Shown one piece after another: positions 35,481-48,650 of a stretch of DNA of 64,000 bases. The position numbers and the translations under genes were made by a program. Origin of the DNA: Anoplopoma fimbria (Eukaryota > Chordata > Actinopteri > Perciformes > Anoplopomatidae); assembly GCF_027596085.1 (NCBI RefSeq), contig NC_072458.1, positions 23,342,062-23,406,061 of the forward strand, written 5' to 3'. Under the pieces are notes generated by a model. The model was not told where the DNA came from, searched no databases, and worked only from the letters and a program-made list of their open reading frames with translations. How positions within the stretch are numbered: the stretch's first letter is position 1; every line of letters begins with the position of its first letter.

Positions 35481-37627
35481 TTCGTTGGTGAAGGCCAGTG
35501 GGGCCCCTGACACTCTGGGCCTTCGGGCCTTCGGGCCTGTGCCTGGAAGGCCTGTTCAGTAATCCATCCATTGTGCCGAGAGGGACAATTGAGAGGGATC
35601 CACCTCCTCTTTGGAAGGGAGACACACCTGGCGGAGATAATGCACACTCTGCTGAGTGCATTATTTCCAGTATGAACTCTGATGTACTGCCTGAGGCACA
35701 AATAGAAAATAAGAAAATAATGAGTTGCTTTCATGCAGATTCTCAGTCAACAACAGGTTCTGATGATTTGTAGGAGGGGTCACATTTCACTCACTGTTTT
35801 ACAAAGTCTTCATAAAAGCATTAAAATGCTGAATGTTAATTTGCAGAATCAAAATGACAAACTAATTAAAAGAAATCCAGATCATTCAACACATTCTATA
35901 TAATTTACTTCTATGACTATTTAAGGTTGCACATAATTTAAAACAATTGTGGATAACTTCCTTAATGTTGGACATGTTTGAAATAAAGACAGTTCTCACT
36001 CAACAAAACCAAAAGTATTCATTGTATTAAAATAATTTATACTTCATCTGTTCTCACGGCTGAGAATGACAGTAGAAAGACTCACCTGTAAGTGAAAAGT
36101 ATTCCGTTACCAATGCCTTTTTTTCCTGGTCACCGCCTTTAAATCATTTCTCATATTGTTTTCATCAAATGAAAGTATGCAGTGGCAGGGTAATTTAAGT
36201 TACAGTAATTGACATAATAATTACCATCTTTGGTAATTTGACCAGATGCACTGACTCAGAAATGATTGAGTATAATAAATATGACTTGAAGAACAATCAT
36301 GTGCAAAATGTTTGGAGCTCTATCATCAACCCTCAAGACTACAAACAGTTGACCTCCAACAAATTTAGAGGTCAGGTGCAAATTGTTTATGGCATTTTCG
36401 TAATTTTCATGCTGTTACATCAGCGGAAGAAGAAAGGAGAGGGAGGGGAAAAAGGATGGATGTAGAGGAAGAATGAGAGATTAAAGAAAAGAAGAATGAG
36501 AAGAGGACAATATAACAGGGGACAAAAAAGTCAAATTTAAAGAATAAACAACAAAAGGAGGGAAAAAATAGGGGTGATCTCTCATGTTTACGCTGCTTTA
36601 TAGGAGATTGGGAGCATTTCTGTTGCCTCTCCACAAGGCTACTACGGGTCAGCAACCTAGCAGTGCTTACAGGGGTAACAGTGCAAACTACCGCAACAGT
36701 GCTGACAGTGTTCTGATCTTAAATTTGACATTGGCTTTTAACTGAGAAATGTGGATGTGGTTTCTTAGTTAGGCTCCAAAATATTGCCATGCTATTATTA
36801 GCACAATGCAGAGGGTATAAAAAGTCACTATTGCAAATTCCAGTAAAATATGGTGTAAATGTGAACAGATGTTTTATGTAAAGCTATTTGATTTGCCTGG
36901 TTGCTGAATTGTTTTATATTAATAAACGTGCCGTGCCTAAAAGGACCTTGAGGTGAAAAAAAAGCTGCTGTTAACAATTTATTATAGGCTGAGGTACTTG
37001 GTGGATGGGTGAGTTTAAACATGATTTAAGTAACTCGAAAAACTGGTCGATTGACTGACACCCCCATCAATAGGTGACTCTGGTTGCTTAGCAACAACAA
37101 CACTAAAAGCTGACCCGGCTGCTCGGCTCCATTTGTTTCAGTGTGTGGAACTATAGGTGTGACTTCAGTGGTTCTCTGTTCAGACACTGCTGCCTCTCCT
37201 TCAGTGACTCGGCTCTGTGGCATTTCTGTAACTGTGCCGTGTGCTGGTGCTGCGCTAACTTTCTCTTAAGTTGATAATCCATTTATTATATTTTTACTTT
37301 ATTATGTTTAAATTGTGATCATTTCCAGCTGCAAATATGTTTTAAGCACAATGAAATGGCAACAGAATACATTTTTTATTAAGACAATAAAGGAAAGTTT
37401 AATGGAAAACGTCCCTACAGAGTCACAAAATGTTTTACACTGAATGTGTTTGCAAAGCGTTCATTGATAATTCATTTAATTAGTTTTCTTAAAGAATACA
37501 TATCTTTTTTGGCAACTAAAGCATGATTACCATTCTTCAGTTGTGTTTAGGGAACTTATAGCGCTTTGCTAACGTGAAAAAGTCAACAGGAACTCAAGAA
37601 AGACATTGCATTCACTTTAGCCAAGAT
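35481..37627. other. Intergenic DNA, nothing firmly recognised
   Basis: Includes a G/C-richer patch at 35490-35660 with a ccttcgggccttcgggcc duplication, and a purine-rich run near 36420-36500. Open frames of 60-114 codons overlap on both strands and none has a recognisable domain. A fish-repeat-like patch with ggttgcttagcaacaacaac is near 37080. Confidence 0.4.
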
Positions 37628-37803
37628 GGGCGGCTGTGGCACACCAGGTAGAGCGCCCATCCCGTAACCACAAGGTTGGTGAGAGCAAGTGTCCTTGAGC
37701 AAGACACTTGCTCTCAGGGCGCTTCAGCCCACTGCTCCTCTGGGATGGGTTAAATGCAGAGAATTGTAAATTCCCCATTGTGGGACTAATAAATAAAAAA
37801 TAA
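37628..37803 (+). mobile_element. tRNA-derived SINE remnant
   Basis: Starts gggcggctgtggcacaccag, matching a tRNA head with an A-box-like segment (tggcacaccagg) and the following gtagagcgcccatcc. The B box is degraded (ggttggtgagag in place of GGTTCGANNCC). A body with agtgtccttgagcaagacac and a tail with gggactaataaa follow. It resembles the SINE at 63130-63435 in its head, but here the promoter looks inactive. Confidence 0.65.
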
Positions 37804-39060
37804 TTATTATTATTATAATAAGGGATGATCAGGGAAATAAAAAACGGCCCTGGACCTTTTGACCGACACACCTGTTTACAAACTGAAAACAGCGAAGAGA
37901 CAAATGCAAAAGCCGAGGGCGCTATGATCCACCTAGGATGGCCGTTTTGGTCATTAGCAGCAATTTATTTGATTGGCTCTGAGTGGAGTGAAATATGTCA
38001 AGCTAGAATTTATTAAGCTTGGTGCAAACATTAACAACAAGAACTTAATAAATGTAAAATATAATAAAGGGAATATGTTGCTTTGAGGAGGTTGACTGCA
38101 CAATAGTTTTAAAGTCGGAAGAAGACAGACATCCCATAACTATATCCAAGAAGACTAGTTTGATTTAATTATTTTTGAGTCAAATGTTGAATATGAATCA
38201 AGCCAAATTGCTAAATATTTGTATGACTCAGGAAGAGTTATGTTAGTGCTGTTAAGAATGAGTCTCCGGCTAAGGAGTGATAATTGGAAACCATCAAAAA
38301 CAGACTGAAGTGGAGCCCGGGGCATATAATAATGTTTCATCAATTGAAATATTGATCAGGAAGAATGTTGTTATTAATGTATATTGTAGACATCAATGGC
38401 CCCAGTGTAGAACCATGTGGCAACCCATTTCTGATGGTAAGCTGGCCTGACTCAGTAAAATCATTAAGTCTTGTAAACCAGCTGCTATAACAAAAGGAAA
38501 CAACAGAAAAAGGAACAGTATCGACAGCGGATCAGGACTGTTACGCTTTTTTTTCCAGATACAAGTACAAATAATGTTGCTGCCTCGACAATTTTAGTAA
38601 CAGATACAAATACCAAAATCTCTGTATGTCCCTAGTAGGAACACTCAATAGACTCGATGCAAAGTTCAATTTATTTCATTCTGGTGTAATTTAGACCAAA
38701 GACACCAAAGTGAACACCACTTTTAAGTTTCTGCTCATCCTCATCAGAGTTACTACATTCTCTCCTGAAGGTGTGGTACTACAAAACGTACTTACATCCA
38801 AAAACAAATCAAAACCAGACAAAGATGAACAATGACGAAAAAGCTTAGTGAAATCTTGTCAGGAAGGTAAACAAAGATTTACATTAACATCATAAATATC
38901 ATCCCCAAAAATAAAAACTATAACGTGATATCTGAAAAGAATGTCCCTTAACAGGTTTCTTTATACTGTTATGTTAGTCATTATGAATGAGATTTTAAAG
39001 AGGTGGCCACACCTAAAAAAAACATTGACAATGACTATTCATTTACGTCCTTTTTCAGAG
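37804..39060. other. Upstream region of gene B with a LINE fragment
   Basis: No host gene. It contains a degraded LINE reverse-transcriptase piece (38330-38490). From 38640 it has sequence shared with the upstream regions of genes C and E, including ctcctgaaggtgtggtacta at 38762 and gacaaagatgaacaatgacg at 38818, about 270-330 bp before the TATA box. Confidence 0.5.
38330..38490 (-). mobile_element. LINE reverse-transcriptase fragment upstream of gene B
   Basis: Related to 57455-57610: shares tggcaacccatttctgatgg and the sense of a degraded LPQGSILGP block read on the minus strand. Too short and damaged for family placement. Confidence 0.5.
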
Positions 39061-39085
39061 CCTTACCTTACCTGCTTTGTGTGGA

Positions 39086-39203
39086 TATAAAAGCTTTTAC
39101 CTGTTCAGTGGAGGACATCAACCAGCAAACAACGGACACTGAACAGGTGAATCAGAGCGCTGAAGTCACTGCAGTAAAGAAAAATAAAAGACAGACAAAA
39201 TCT
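39086..39203 (+). promoter_or_regulatory. Gene B TATA box and 5' UTR exon
   Basis: TATAAAAG is at 39086-39093. A non-coding exon of about 85-90 nt is expected from about 39116 to 39203, ending at a good donor (aaatct/gtaagtattt). The region gtggatataaaagcttttac and gacatcaaccagcaaacaac is nearly identical in gene D and close in C and E. The CRE-like palindrome seen before the TATA of C and E is not present here. Confidence 0.65.
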
Positions 39204-39808
39204 GTAAGTATTTAAATTGAATATATTTGTCAAATTTCAGTAATGCTAAAAAAAAGTTTCCTGACTTTTTTTAAATTACAATGTTATGAAATTTTATATT
39301 TGTTCTTTATTATCTGTGTTACAGTTATCTGTGCTCCTTGTGTAACTAAGGCTTTAGTTATTGTGTGCGTACGGCAAAAAATACGTTATGTTGATATTTG
39401 ACAGTTGTTTTTAAATTTAACGTTGAATTAATTGAAAAGAAAAAACGTGTTTTATTCAAGAAACAGTGTCAATGCTTATGGTAACCCAATGACAATCCTT
39501 ATTTGTAACAACTTAGCTTTTCTTTCCCTCCAAATTAATGGTAGTAGTTTGTATTAACAGCTAACAAAGTAAATTGTCTTAAAGATGCAGTGAATTAGGA
39601 AAAAAAGGAATTTAACAAATTGAAACATTATGCCACGACATTTTGGTAAAGCAGCAATTTACAATAATATCTGTGAATATCAGTAAGTAATAGTTTTATT
39701 ACAGATCTTACAAAATATACTAATTGTTGAAAAACGATTTAGTTGTCATTACTTAAAGGAATCTAACAAATTCTTTTTTTGTATTTATATAACAGTAAAG
39801 CCCTTTCC

Positions 39809-42800
39809 ATGAAGATGATGAAGATCTTTGTCATCCAACTTCTGTGTGTTGGTAAGTTTAAGTGATTACATCTCAGTAAAAGAGGCTGTAAAATGTTTCA
39901 AATGTGGAATCAAAATTTGAAAGTTCAACTGATTCATCCACCACAGCAGCTGCAACATTCCAGGCTGCAGCAGCAACAACCACAGTTGCCCCAACAACTA
40001 CAGTTGCCGCAACAACAACACCAGCAGCAACAACCACAGCAGCTGCAACAACACCAGCAGCAACGACAACCACACCAGCTGCAACAACAACACAAGCAGC
40101 AACACCAGCAGCAACAACAACACCAGCAGCAACGACAATCACAGCAGCTGCAACAACAACACCAGCTGCAACAACAACACCAGCAGCAACAACAACACCA
40201 GCAGCAACAACCACACCAGCAGCAACAACAAGCAGCACCAGCAACACCAGCAGCAACAACCACACCAGCTGCAACAACAACACAGCAGCAACAACAACAC
40301 CAGCAGCAACAACAACACACCAGCAGCAACAACCACACCAGCTGCAACAACCACAAGCAGCAACAACAACACCAGCTGCAACAACAACACAGCAGCAACA
40401 ACAACCCAAGCAGCAACAACCACACCAGCTGCAACAACCACACCAGCAGCAACAACAACACCAGCAGCAACAACAACACCAGCAGCAACAACAACACCAG
40501 CAGCAACAACAACACCAGCAGCTGCAACAACCACACCAGCTGCAACAACACACCAGCAACAACCACAGTAGCAGCAACAACAACACCAGCAGCAACAACA
40601 ACCCAAGCAGCAACAACAACACCAGCTGCAACAACCACACCAGCGGCAACAACAACACCACCAGCAACAACAACACAGCAGCAGCTGCAACAACAACAAC
40701 ACCAGCAGCAACAACACACAGCAGCAACAACAACAACAACACACCAGCAGCAACAACAACACCAGCAGCAACAACAACACCAGCAGCAACAACAACCACA
40801 CCAGCTGCAACAACAACACACCAGCTGCAACAACCACAGTAGCAGCAACAACAACAACAACAACAACAGCAGCAACAACAACCCAAGCAGCAACAACCAC
40901 ACCAGCTGCAACAACCACACCAGCGGCAACAACAACACCAGCAGCAACAACAACACCAGCGCAACAACAACACCAGCAGCAACAACAACAGCAGCTGCAA
41001 CAACCACACCAGCGGCAACAACCACACCAGCTGCAACAACCACACCAGCGGCAACAACAACACCAGCAGCAACAACAACCCAAGCAGCAACAACAACACC
41101 AGCTGCAACAACAACACACCAGCGGCAACAACAACACCAGCAGCAACAACAACACCAGCAGCAACAACAACAGCTGCAGCAACAACAACACCAGCAGCAA
41201 CAACAACACCAGCAGCAACAACAACCCAAGCAGCAACAACAACCACACCAGCTGCAACAACCACACCAGCTGCAACAACAACAACACCAGCAGCAACAAC
41301 AACACACCAGCTGCAACAACCACACCAGCTGCAACAACAACACCAGCAGCAACAACAACACCAGCTGCAACAACAACACAAGCAGCAACAACAACACCAG
41401 CAGCAACAACAACCACACCAGCTGCAACAACCACACCAGCTGCAACAACCACAGTAGCAGCAACAACAACACCAGCAGCAACAACAACCCAAGCAGCAAC
41501 AACAGCACCAGCAGCAACAACAACCACACCAGCTGCAACAACCACAGTAGCAGCAACAACAACACCAGCTGCAACAACAACACCAGCAGCAACAACAACC
41601 CAAGCAGCAACAACAACACCAGCAGCAACGACAACCACACCAGCTGCAAGAACAACACCAGCGGCAACAACAACACCAGCTGCAACAACCACAGTAGCAG
41701 CAACAACAACACCAGCTGCAACAACCACACCAGCAGCAACAACCACACCAGCGGCAATAACAACACCAGCAGCAACAACCACACCAGCGCAACAACAACA
41801 CCAGCAGCAACAACCACACCAGCTGCAACAACAACACAAGCAGCAACAACAACACCAGCAGCAACAACAACCACACAGCTGCAACAACCACACCAGCTGC
41901 AACAACAACACCAGCTGCAACAACCACAGTAGCAGCAACAACAACACCAGCAGCAACAACAACCCAAGCAGCAACAACCACACCAGCGGCAACAACAACA
42001 CCAGCAGCAACAACAACACCAGCAGCAACAACAACACCAGCAGCAAACAACAAGCAGCAACAACAACAGCAGCTGCAACAACCACACCAGCTGCAACAAC
42101 CACAGTAGCAGCAACAACAACACCAGCAGCAACAACAACCACACCAGCTGCAACAACTACACCAGCAGCAATAACAACAAGCTGCAACAACCACACCAGC
42201 AACAACAACACCAGCAGCAACAACAACACCAGCAGCAACAACAACACACCAGCAGCAACAACAACCACACCAGCTGCAACAACCACACCAGCTGCAACAA
42301 CCACAGTAGCAGCAACAACAACACCAGCAGCAACAACAACACCAGCAGCAACAACAACCACACCAGCTGCAACAACCACACCAGCTGCAACAACAACACC
42401 AGCAGCAACAACAACACACAGCGGCAACAACAACACCAGCAGCAACAACAACAGCAGCTGCAACAACCACAGTAGCAGCAACAACAACACCAGCTGCAAC
42501 AACAACACCAGCAGCAACAACAACCCAAGCAGCAACAACAACCACACCAGCTGCAACAACCACACCAGCTGCAACAACAACAACACCAGCAGCAACAACA
42601 ACCACACCAGCTGCAACAACCACACCAGCGGCAACAACAACACCAGCAGCAACAACCACACCAGCTGCAACAACAACACAAGCAGCAAGAACAACACCAG
42701 CTGCAACAACCACAGTAGCAGCAACAACAACACCAGCTGCAACAACAACACCAGCAGCAACAACAACACAAGCAGCAACAACAACACCAGCAGCAACAAC

Positions 42801-45800
42801 AACCACACCAGCTGCAAGAACAACACCAGCGGCAACAACAACACCAGCTGCAACAACCACAACAACAACAACACCAGCTGCAACAACAACACCAGCAGCA
42901 ACAACAACAGCAGCTGCAACAACCACAGTAGCAGCAACAACAACACCAGCAGCAACAACACCACCAGCAGCAACAACAACCACACCAGCTGCAACAACCA
43001 CAGCAGCAGCAACAACAACACCAGCAGCAACAACAACCCAAGCAGCAACAACAACACCAGCTGCAACAACCACACCAGCGGCAACAACAACACCAGCAGC
43101 AACAACAACACCAGCTGCAACAACAACACCAGCAGCAACAACAACAGCAGCTGCAACAACCACACCAGCTGCAACAACCACAGTAGCAGCAACAACAACA
43201 CCAGCAGCAACAACAACCAGCACAACACACCAGCTGCAACAACAACACCAGCAACAACAACACCAGCAACAACACACCAGCAGCAACAACAACACCAGCA
43301 GCAACAACAACCACACCAGCAGCAACAACAACAGCAGCAACCAGCTGCAACAACCACACCAGCACAACAACCACACCAGCAGCAACAACAACACCAGCAG
43401 CAACAACAACACCAGCAGCAACAACAACACAACAACAACACCAGCTGCAACAACACACCAGCGGCAACAACAACACAACAACCAGCAGCAACAACAACAC
43501 CAGCTGCAACAACAACACCAGCAGCAACAACAACAGCAGCTGCAACAACCACACCAGCTGCAACAACCACACCAGCAGCAACAACAACACCAGCAGCAAC
43601 AACAACAACCAAGCAGCAACAACAACACACCAGCTGCAACAACCACACCAGCTGCAACAACAACAACACCAGCAGCAACAACAACCACACCAGCTGCAAC
43701 AACCACGCCGGCGGCAACAACACCAGCAGCAACAACAACACCAGCTGCAACAACAACACACACAACAGCAGCAACAACAACACACCAGCTGCAACAACAA
43801 CCAGCTGCAACAACAACACCAGCAGCAGCAACAACACCAGCAGCAACAACAACCAGCAAGCAGCAACAACACACCAGCAGCAACAACAACACCAGCTGCA
43901 ACAACCACACCAGCAGCAACAACAACACCAGCTGCAACAACAACACCAGCAGCAACAACAACAACCCAAGCAGCAACAACAACACCAGCAGCAACAACAA
44001 CAACACACCAGCTGCAACAACAACACCAGCTGCAACAACAACACCAGCAGCAACAACAACAACACCAGCGGCAACAACAACACCAGCAGCAACAACAACA
44101 CCAGCTGCAACAACAACAACAACCAGCAGCAACAACCACACCAGCAGCAACAACAACACCAGCAGCAACAACAACACCAGCAGCAACAACAACACAGCAA
44201 CAACAACACACCAGCTGCAACAACAAGCAACAACAACACCAGCAGCAACAACCACACCAGCAGCAACAACCACACCAGCTGCAACAACCACACCAGCAAC
44301 AACAACAACACCAGCGGCAACAACAACACCAGCAGCAACAACAACAGCAGCTGCAACAACCACACCAGCTGCAACAACCACAGTAGCAGCAACAACAACA
44401 CCAGCTGCAACAACAACACCAGCAGCAACAACAACACCAGCAGCAACAACAACACCAGCAGCAACAACAACCACACCAGCTGCAACAACCACACCAGCGG
44501 CAACAACCACAACAGCTGCAACAACCACAGTAGCAGCAACAACAACACCAGCTGCAACAACAACACCAGCAGCAACAACAACACCAGCGGCAACAACAAC
44601 ACCAGCAGCAACAACAACAGCAGCTGCAACAACGACACCAGCTGCAACAACCACAGTAGCAGCAACAACAACACCAGCTGCAACAACAACACCAGCAGCA
44701 GCAACAACAACCCAAGCAGCAACAACAACACCAGCAGCAACAACAACCACACCAGCTGCAACAACCACACCAGCGGCAACAACAACAACCAGCAGCAACA
44801 ACAACACCAGCTGCAACAACCACACCAGCAGCAACAACAACACCAGCAGCAACAACAACACCAGCAGCAACAACAACACCAGCAGCAACAACAACAGCAG
44901 CTGCAACAACCACAGTAGCAGCAACAACAACACCAGCTGCAACAACAACACCAGCAGCAACAACAACCCAACCAGCAACAACAACACCAGCAGCAACAAC
45001 AACCACAGCTGCAACAACCACACCAACGCAACAACAACACCAGCAGCAACAACAACACCAGCGGCAACAACAACACCAGCAGCAACAACAACACCAGCAA
45101 CAACAACAACAACACCACAACAACAACACAGCAAACAAACAACACACCAGCAGCAACAACAACCAGCAGCAACAACCAGCAGCAACAACAACACAGTAGC
45201 AGCAACAACAACACCAGCTGCAACAACAACACCAGCAGCAGCAACAACAACACCAGCAGCAACAACAACACCAGCAACAACAACACCAGCAGCAACAACA
45301 ACACCAGCAGCAACAACAACACCAGCAGCAACAACAACACCAGCGGCAACAACAACACCATCAGCAACAACAACACCAGCAGCAACAACAACAACACCAG
45401 CAGCAACAACAACACAAGCAGCAACAACAACACCAGCAGCAACAACAACCACACCAGCTGCAACAACAACACCAGCAACAACAACAACAACACACAGCAA
45501 CAACAACCACACCAGCTGCAACAACCACACCAGCAGCAGCAACAACAATCACACCAGCTGCAACAACCACACAACAACACCAGCAGCAACAACAACACCA
45601 GCAGCAACAACAACACCAGCTGCAACAACACCAGCTGCAACAACCACACCAGCAGCAACAACAACACCAGCAGCAACAACAACACCAAGCAGCAACAACA
45701 ACACCAGCAGCAACAACAACACCAGCGGCAACAACAACACCAGCAGCAACGACAACATCATCAGCAACAACAACACTAGCAGCAACAACAACCACACCAG

Positions 45801-47914
45801 CTGCAACAACCACAGTAGCAGCAACAACAACACCAGCAGCAACAACAACACCACAGCAACAACAACACCAGCAACAACAACACACAACCACACCAGCTGC
45901 AACAACCACACCAGCTGCAACAACAACACCAGCTGCAACAACCACACCAGCTGCAACAACAACCACACCAGCTGCAACAACCACACTGGCGGCAACAACA
46001 ACACCAGCTGCAACAACCACACCAGCTGCAACAACCACACCAGCTGCAACAACCACACCAGCAGCAACAACAACACAACACAAGCAGCAACAACAACCAC
46101 ACCAGCTGCAACAACCACACCAGCTGCAACAACAACCCTAGCAGCAACAACAACACCAGCAGCAACAACAACCCAAGCAGCAACAACAACACCAGCAGCA
46201 ACAACAACACCAGCGGCAACAACAACACCAGCAGCAACGACAACATCATCGGCAACAACAACAACAGCAGCAACAACAACCACACCAGCTGCAACAACCA
46301 CACCAGCTGCAACAACCACACCAGCTGCAACAACAACACCAGCTGCAACAACAACACACCAGCTGCAACAACCACACCGCGCAACTTCAACACCAGCAGC
46401 AACAACAACCCACAGCAACAACAACACCAGCAGCAACAACAACCAACACCAGCAGCAACAACAACATCAGCAACAACAACACTAGCAGCAACAACAACAC
46501 CAGCTGCAACAACCACACCAGCTGCAACAACCACATTAGCAGCAACAACAACACCAGCAGCAACAACAACCCAAGCAGCAACAACAACACCAGCAGCAAC
46601 AACAACCACACCAGCTGCAACAACCACACCAGCAGCAACAACAACACCAGCTGCAACAACAACATCAGCGGGAACAACAACACTAGCAGCAACAACAACA
46701 CCAGCGTGCAACAACAACACCAGCTGCAACAACAACACCAGCTGCAACAACCACACCAGCTGCAACAACAACCACACCAGCTGCAACAACCACACCAGGC
46801 GGCAACAACAACACCAGCTGCAACAACCACACCAGCTGCAACAACCACACCAGCAGCAACAACAACACCAGCAGCAACAAACAACACAGCAGCTGCAACA
46901 ACCACACCAGCTGCAACAACAACACCAGCGGCAACAACAACACCAGCAGCAACAACAACATCATCGGCAACAACAACAACAGCAGCTGCAACAACCACAC
47001 CAGCTGCAACAACCACACAGCAACAACAACACCAGCAGCAACAACAACACACACCAGCAGCAACAACAACACCAGCAGCAACAACAACAACAACACACCA
47101 GCAGCAACAACAACACCAGCAGCAACAACAACCACACCAGCTGCAACAACCACACCAGCTGCAACAACAACCCAGCAACAACAACAACAACAACCAACAA
47201 CAACCAGCAGCAACAACAACACCAGCAGCAACAACAACACCAGCAGCAACAACAACCAGCAGCAACAACACCACCAGCAGCAACAACAACAAACAACCAC
47301 ACCAGCAACAACAACAACAACAACAGCAGCAACAACAACACCAGCAGCAACAACAACACCAGCAGCAACAACAACACCAGCAGCAACAACAACACCAGCA
47401 GCAACAACAACACCAGCAGCAACAACCACACCAGCTGCAACAACAACACCAGCAGCAACAACAACACCAGCAGCAACAACAACACCAGCAGCAACAACAA
47501 CACCAGCAGCAACAACAACACAGCAGCAACAACAACCAGCAGCAAACAACAACACCAGCAGCAACAACAACAGCAGCTGCAACAACAACACCAGCAGCAA
47601 CAACAACAACAACAACACCAGCAGCAACAACAACATCAGCAGCAACAACAACACCAGCAGCAACAACAACACCAGCAGTAACAACAACCACAGCAGCTGC
47701 AACCACAGTTGCTCCAACAACAACCACAGCAGCTGCAACAGCAACAACACCAACAACAGTTGCCTCAACAACTACAACAACTACCAAAGCACCTGTCACA
47801 AACCCAGCTGCAGCCACAGAAGCAGCAACCACAGCTGCTGCCTCCTCTGGAGTCATCAACAAAACAAGTGTCCTTTTAGTCGTAGCGATTGTTACAGCAG
47901 TTATTGGGAATTAA
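39809..47914 (+). CDS. Gene B: signal peptide, giant Thr/Ala/Pro repeat, GPI-like tail (frame-disrupted)
   Basis: Coding parts are 39809-39851 (signal peptide MKMMKIFVIQLLCV, phase-1 donor G/gtaagttt) and 39947-47914 (acceptor ccaccacag). The start lies in an exon beginning at 39796. The last exon opens in frame as AAATFQ, then TTTVAP-type units, then hundreds of 18-nt units (acaacaacaccagcagca = TTTPAA, with Gln, Val or Ala in place of Pro). It ends with TTTTTTKAPVTNPAAATEA, then SSGVINKTS and the hydrophobic tail VLLVVAIVTAVIGN, as in C, D and E. The frame is lost at about 40235 and many later points through 1-2-base indels, and the total length is not a multiple of three, so as assembled it cannot make one product. 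Intact, it would be about 2,670 residues. Expected role: densely O-glycosylated, GPI-anchored mucin-like surface protein (inference). Assembly indels are a serious alternative to real decay. Confidence 0.55.
39960..47700 (+). repeat. 7.7-kb tandem array of an 18-nt Thr-Thr-Thr-X-Ala-Ala coding unit
   Basis: The basic unit is acaacaacaccagcagca. Common variants are accacaccagctgca (Pro unit with other synonymous codons), acaacccaagcagca (Gln unit), accacagtagcagca (Val unit) and acaacagcagctgca (Ala unit). They recur in a loosely fixed order, giving a higher-order pattern of roughly 150-300 bp marked by the Val units (for example near 41450, 41690, 41925, 42102, 42303, 42468 and 42711). Missing or extra bases are frequent. 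All three forward frames are nearly stop-free: Thr/Ala/Pro, Gln/His and Asn/Ser/Thr. Confidence 0.9.
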
Positions 47915-48650
47915 GAAGTGGACTGGAGCAGGAGATTAAATACTAGCAACATTTAGACGCTGTATACATCATGTATTATTTATGAAGAGGCTGAAGGATT
48001 GAACTTAATTTATTGTCATTATTTAACATATATTATGCATTATCTATTATAAATATTTAATTAAAACATGCTTTTACTTTGATTTATGTTCTTTACAAAT
48101 ACAAAAATAATCTCATGATCACGTTCTGATATTATGCTCTAATGAAGTACACTGTAAGGAATACTGTGGTGACTGCTCTGTGTGTGTATATCCATGTTAA
48201 TATGTCATGTAAAGTATTAAAAGTATTAAATGATGAAATACAAAGAACAAGAGTGTATTATTTATGGTGTATGAAGTTGCGTCGTATCTATATTTCTTTC
48301 TTTTGGTAGTGTGTGATAAGCCAAGGTTGGCTGGGCATACATCATGAAGCTAATTTTAATATCATTATTACAGAAAAACGGGCAACAGAGATGTCTTTTT
48401 TTGACATCACAGGGCAATTGTGAACAGTTGGGCAATTTTTCATGAACAGCTGGACTTAATAAACTGAATACACTTCATGTGAAACTTTTCTCAACCTTAC
48501 AAAGTGCTGTTAGGAGAAAAGATCAGAGGACACTCTAAAAAACAAAGACAAATGCAAATCCACAAAAAAGAAAAATAGACTTGTTATAAACAAAAAGAGA
48601 AACACTCGATTAATTGTACAACCTGAAATATTTATTTTGTAGTAAACACA
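47915..48650 (+). other. Gene B 3' UTR and shared 3' flank
   Basis: Directly after the stop, gaagtggactggagcaggag and about 180 further bases are nearly identical behind genes B, C, D and E, so the 3' UTR is conserved in the family. Possible ATTAAA poly(A) signals are seen near 48060 and 48225. The later part (about 48150-48560) matches 60530-60950 downstream of gene E. Confidence 0.55.

Noticed and set aside
34863..35510. Small multi-pass membrane proteins (Leu/Val/Phe/Cys-rich frames)
   Set aside because: Fully explained by the ttgtgtctctttgtagttgc minisatellite; no start context or splice structure.
37026..37223. A 65-codon minus-strand frame as a host exon
   Set aside because: No splice or homologous context. 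It overlaps sequence that looks like a dispersed fish repeat (ggttgcttagcaac).
40561..42170. Poly-Gln/His and Asn/Ser frames in the gene B array as separate genes
   Set aside because: They are frame-shifted readings of the same TTTPAA unit and end at Val units or other chance stops.
39873..45688. Giant antisense open frames (1,849-1,891 codons) rich in Val/Ala, Leu or Cys/Trp
   Set aside because: They follow from the array unit, whose complement (tgctgctggtgttgttgt) has almost no stops in any frame. There is no signal exon, promoter or splice site on that strand, and the frames flip between VVVAAG, LLLLV and CCCCW at each indel.
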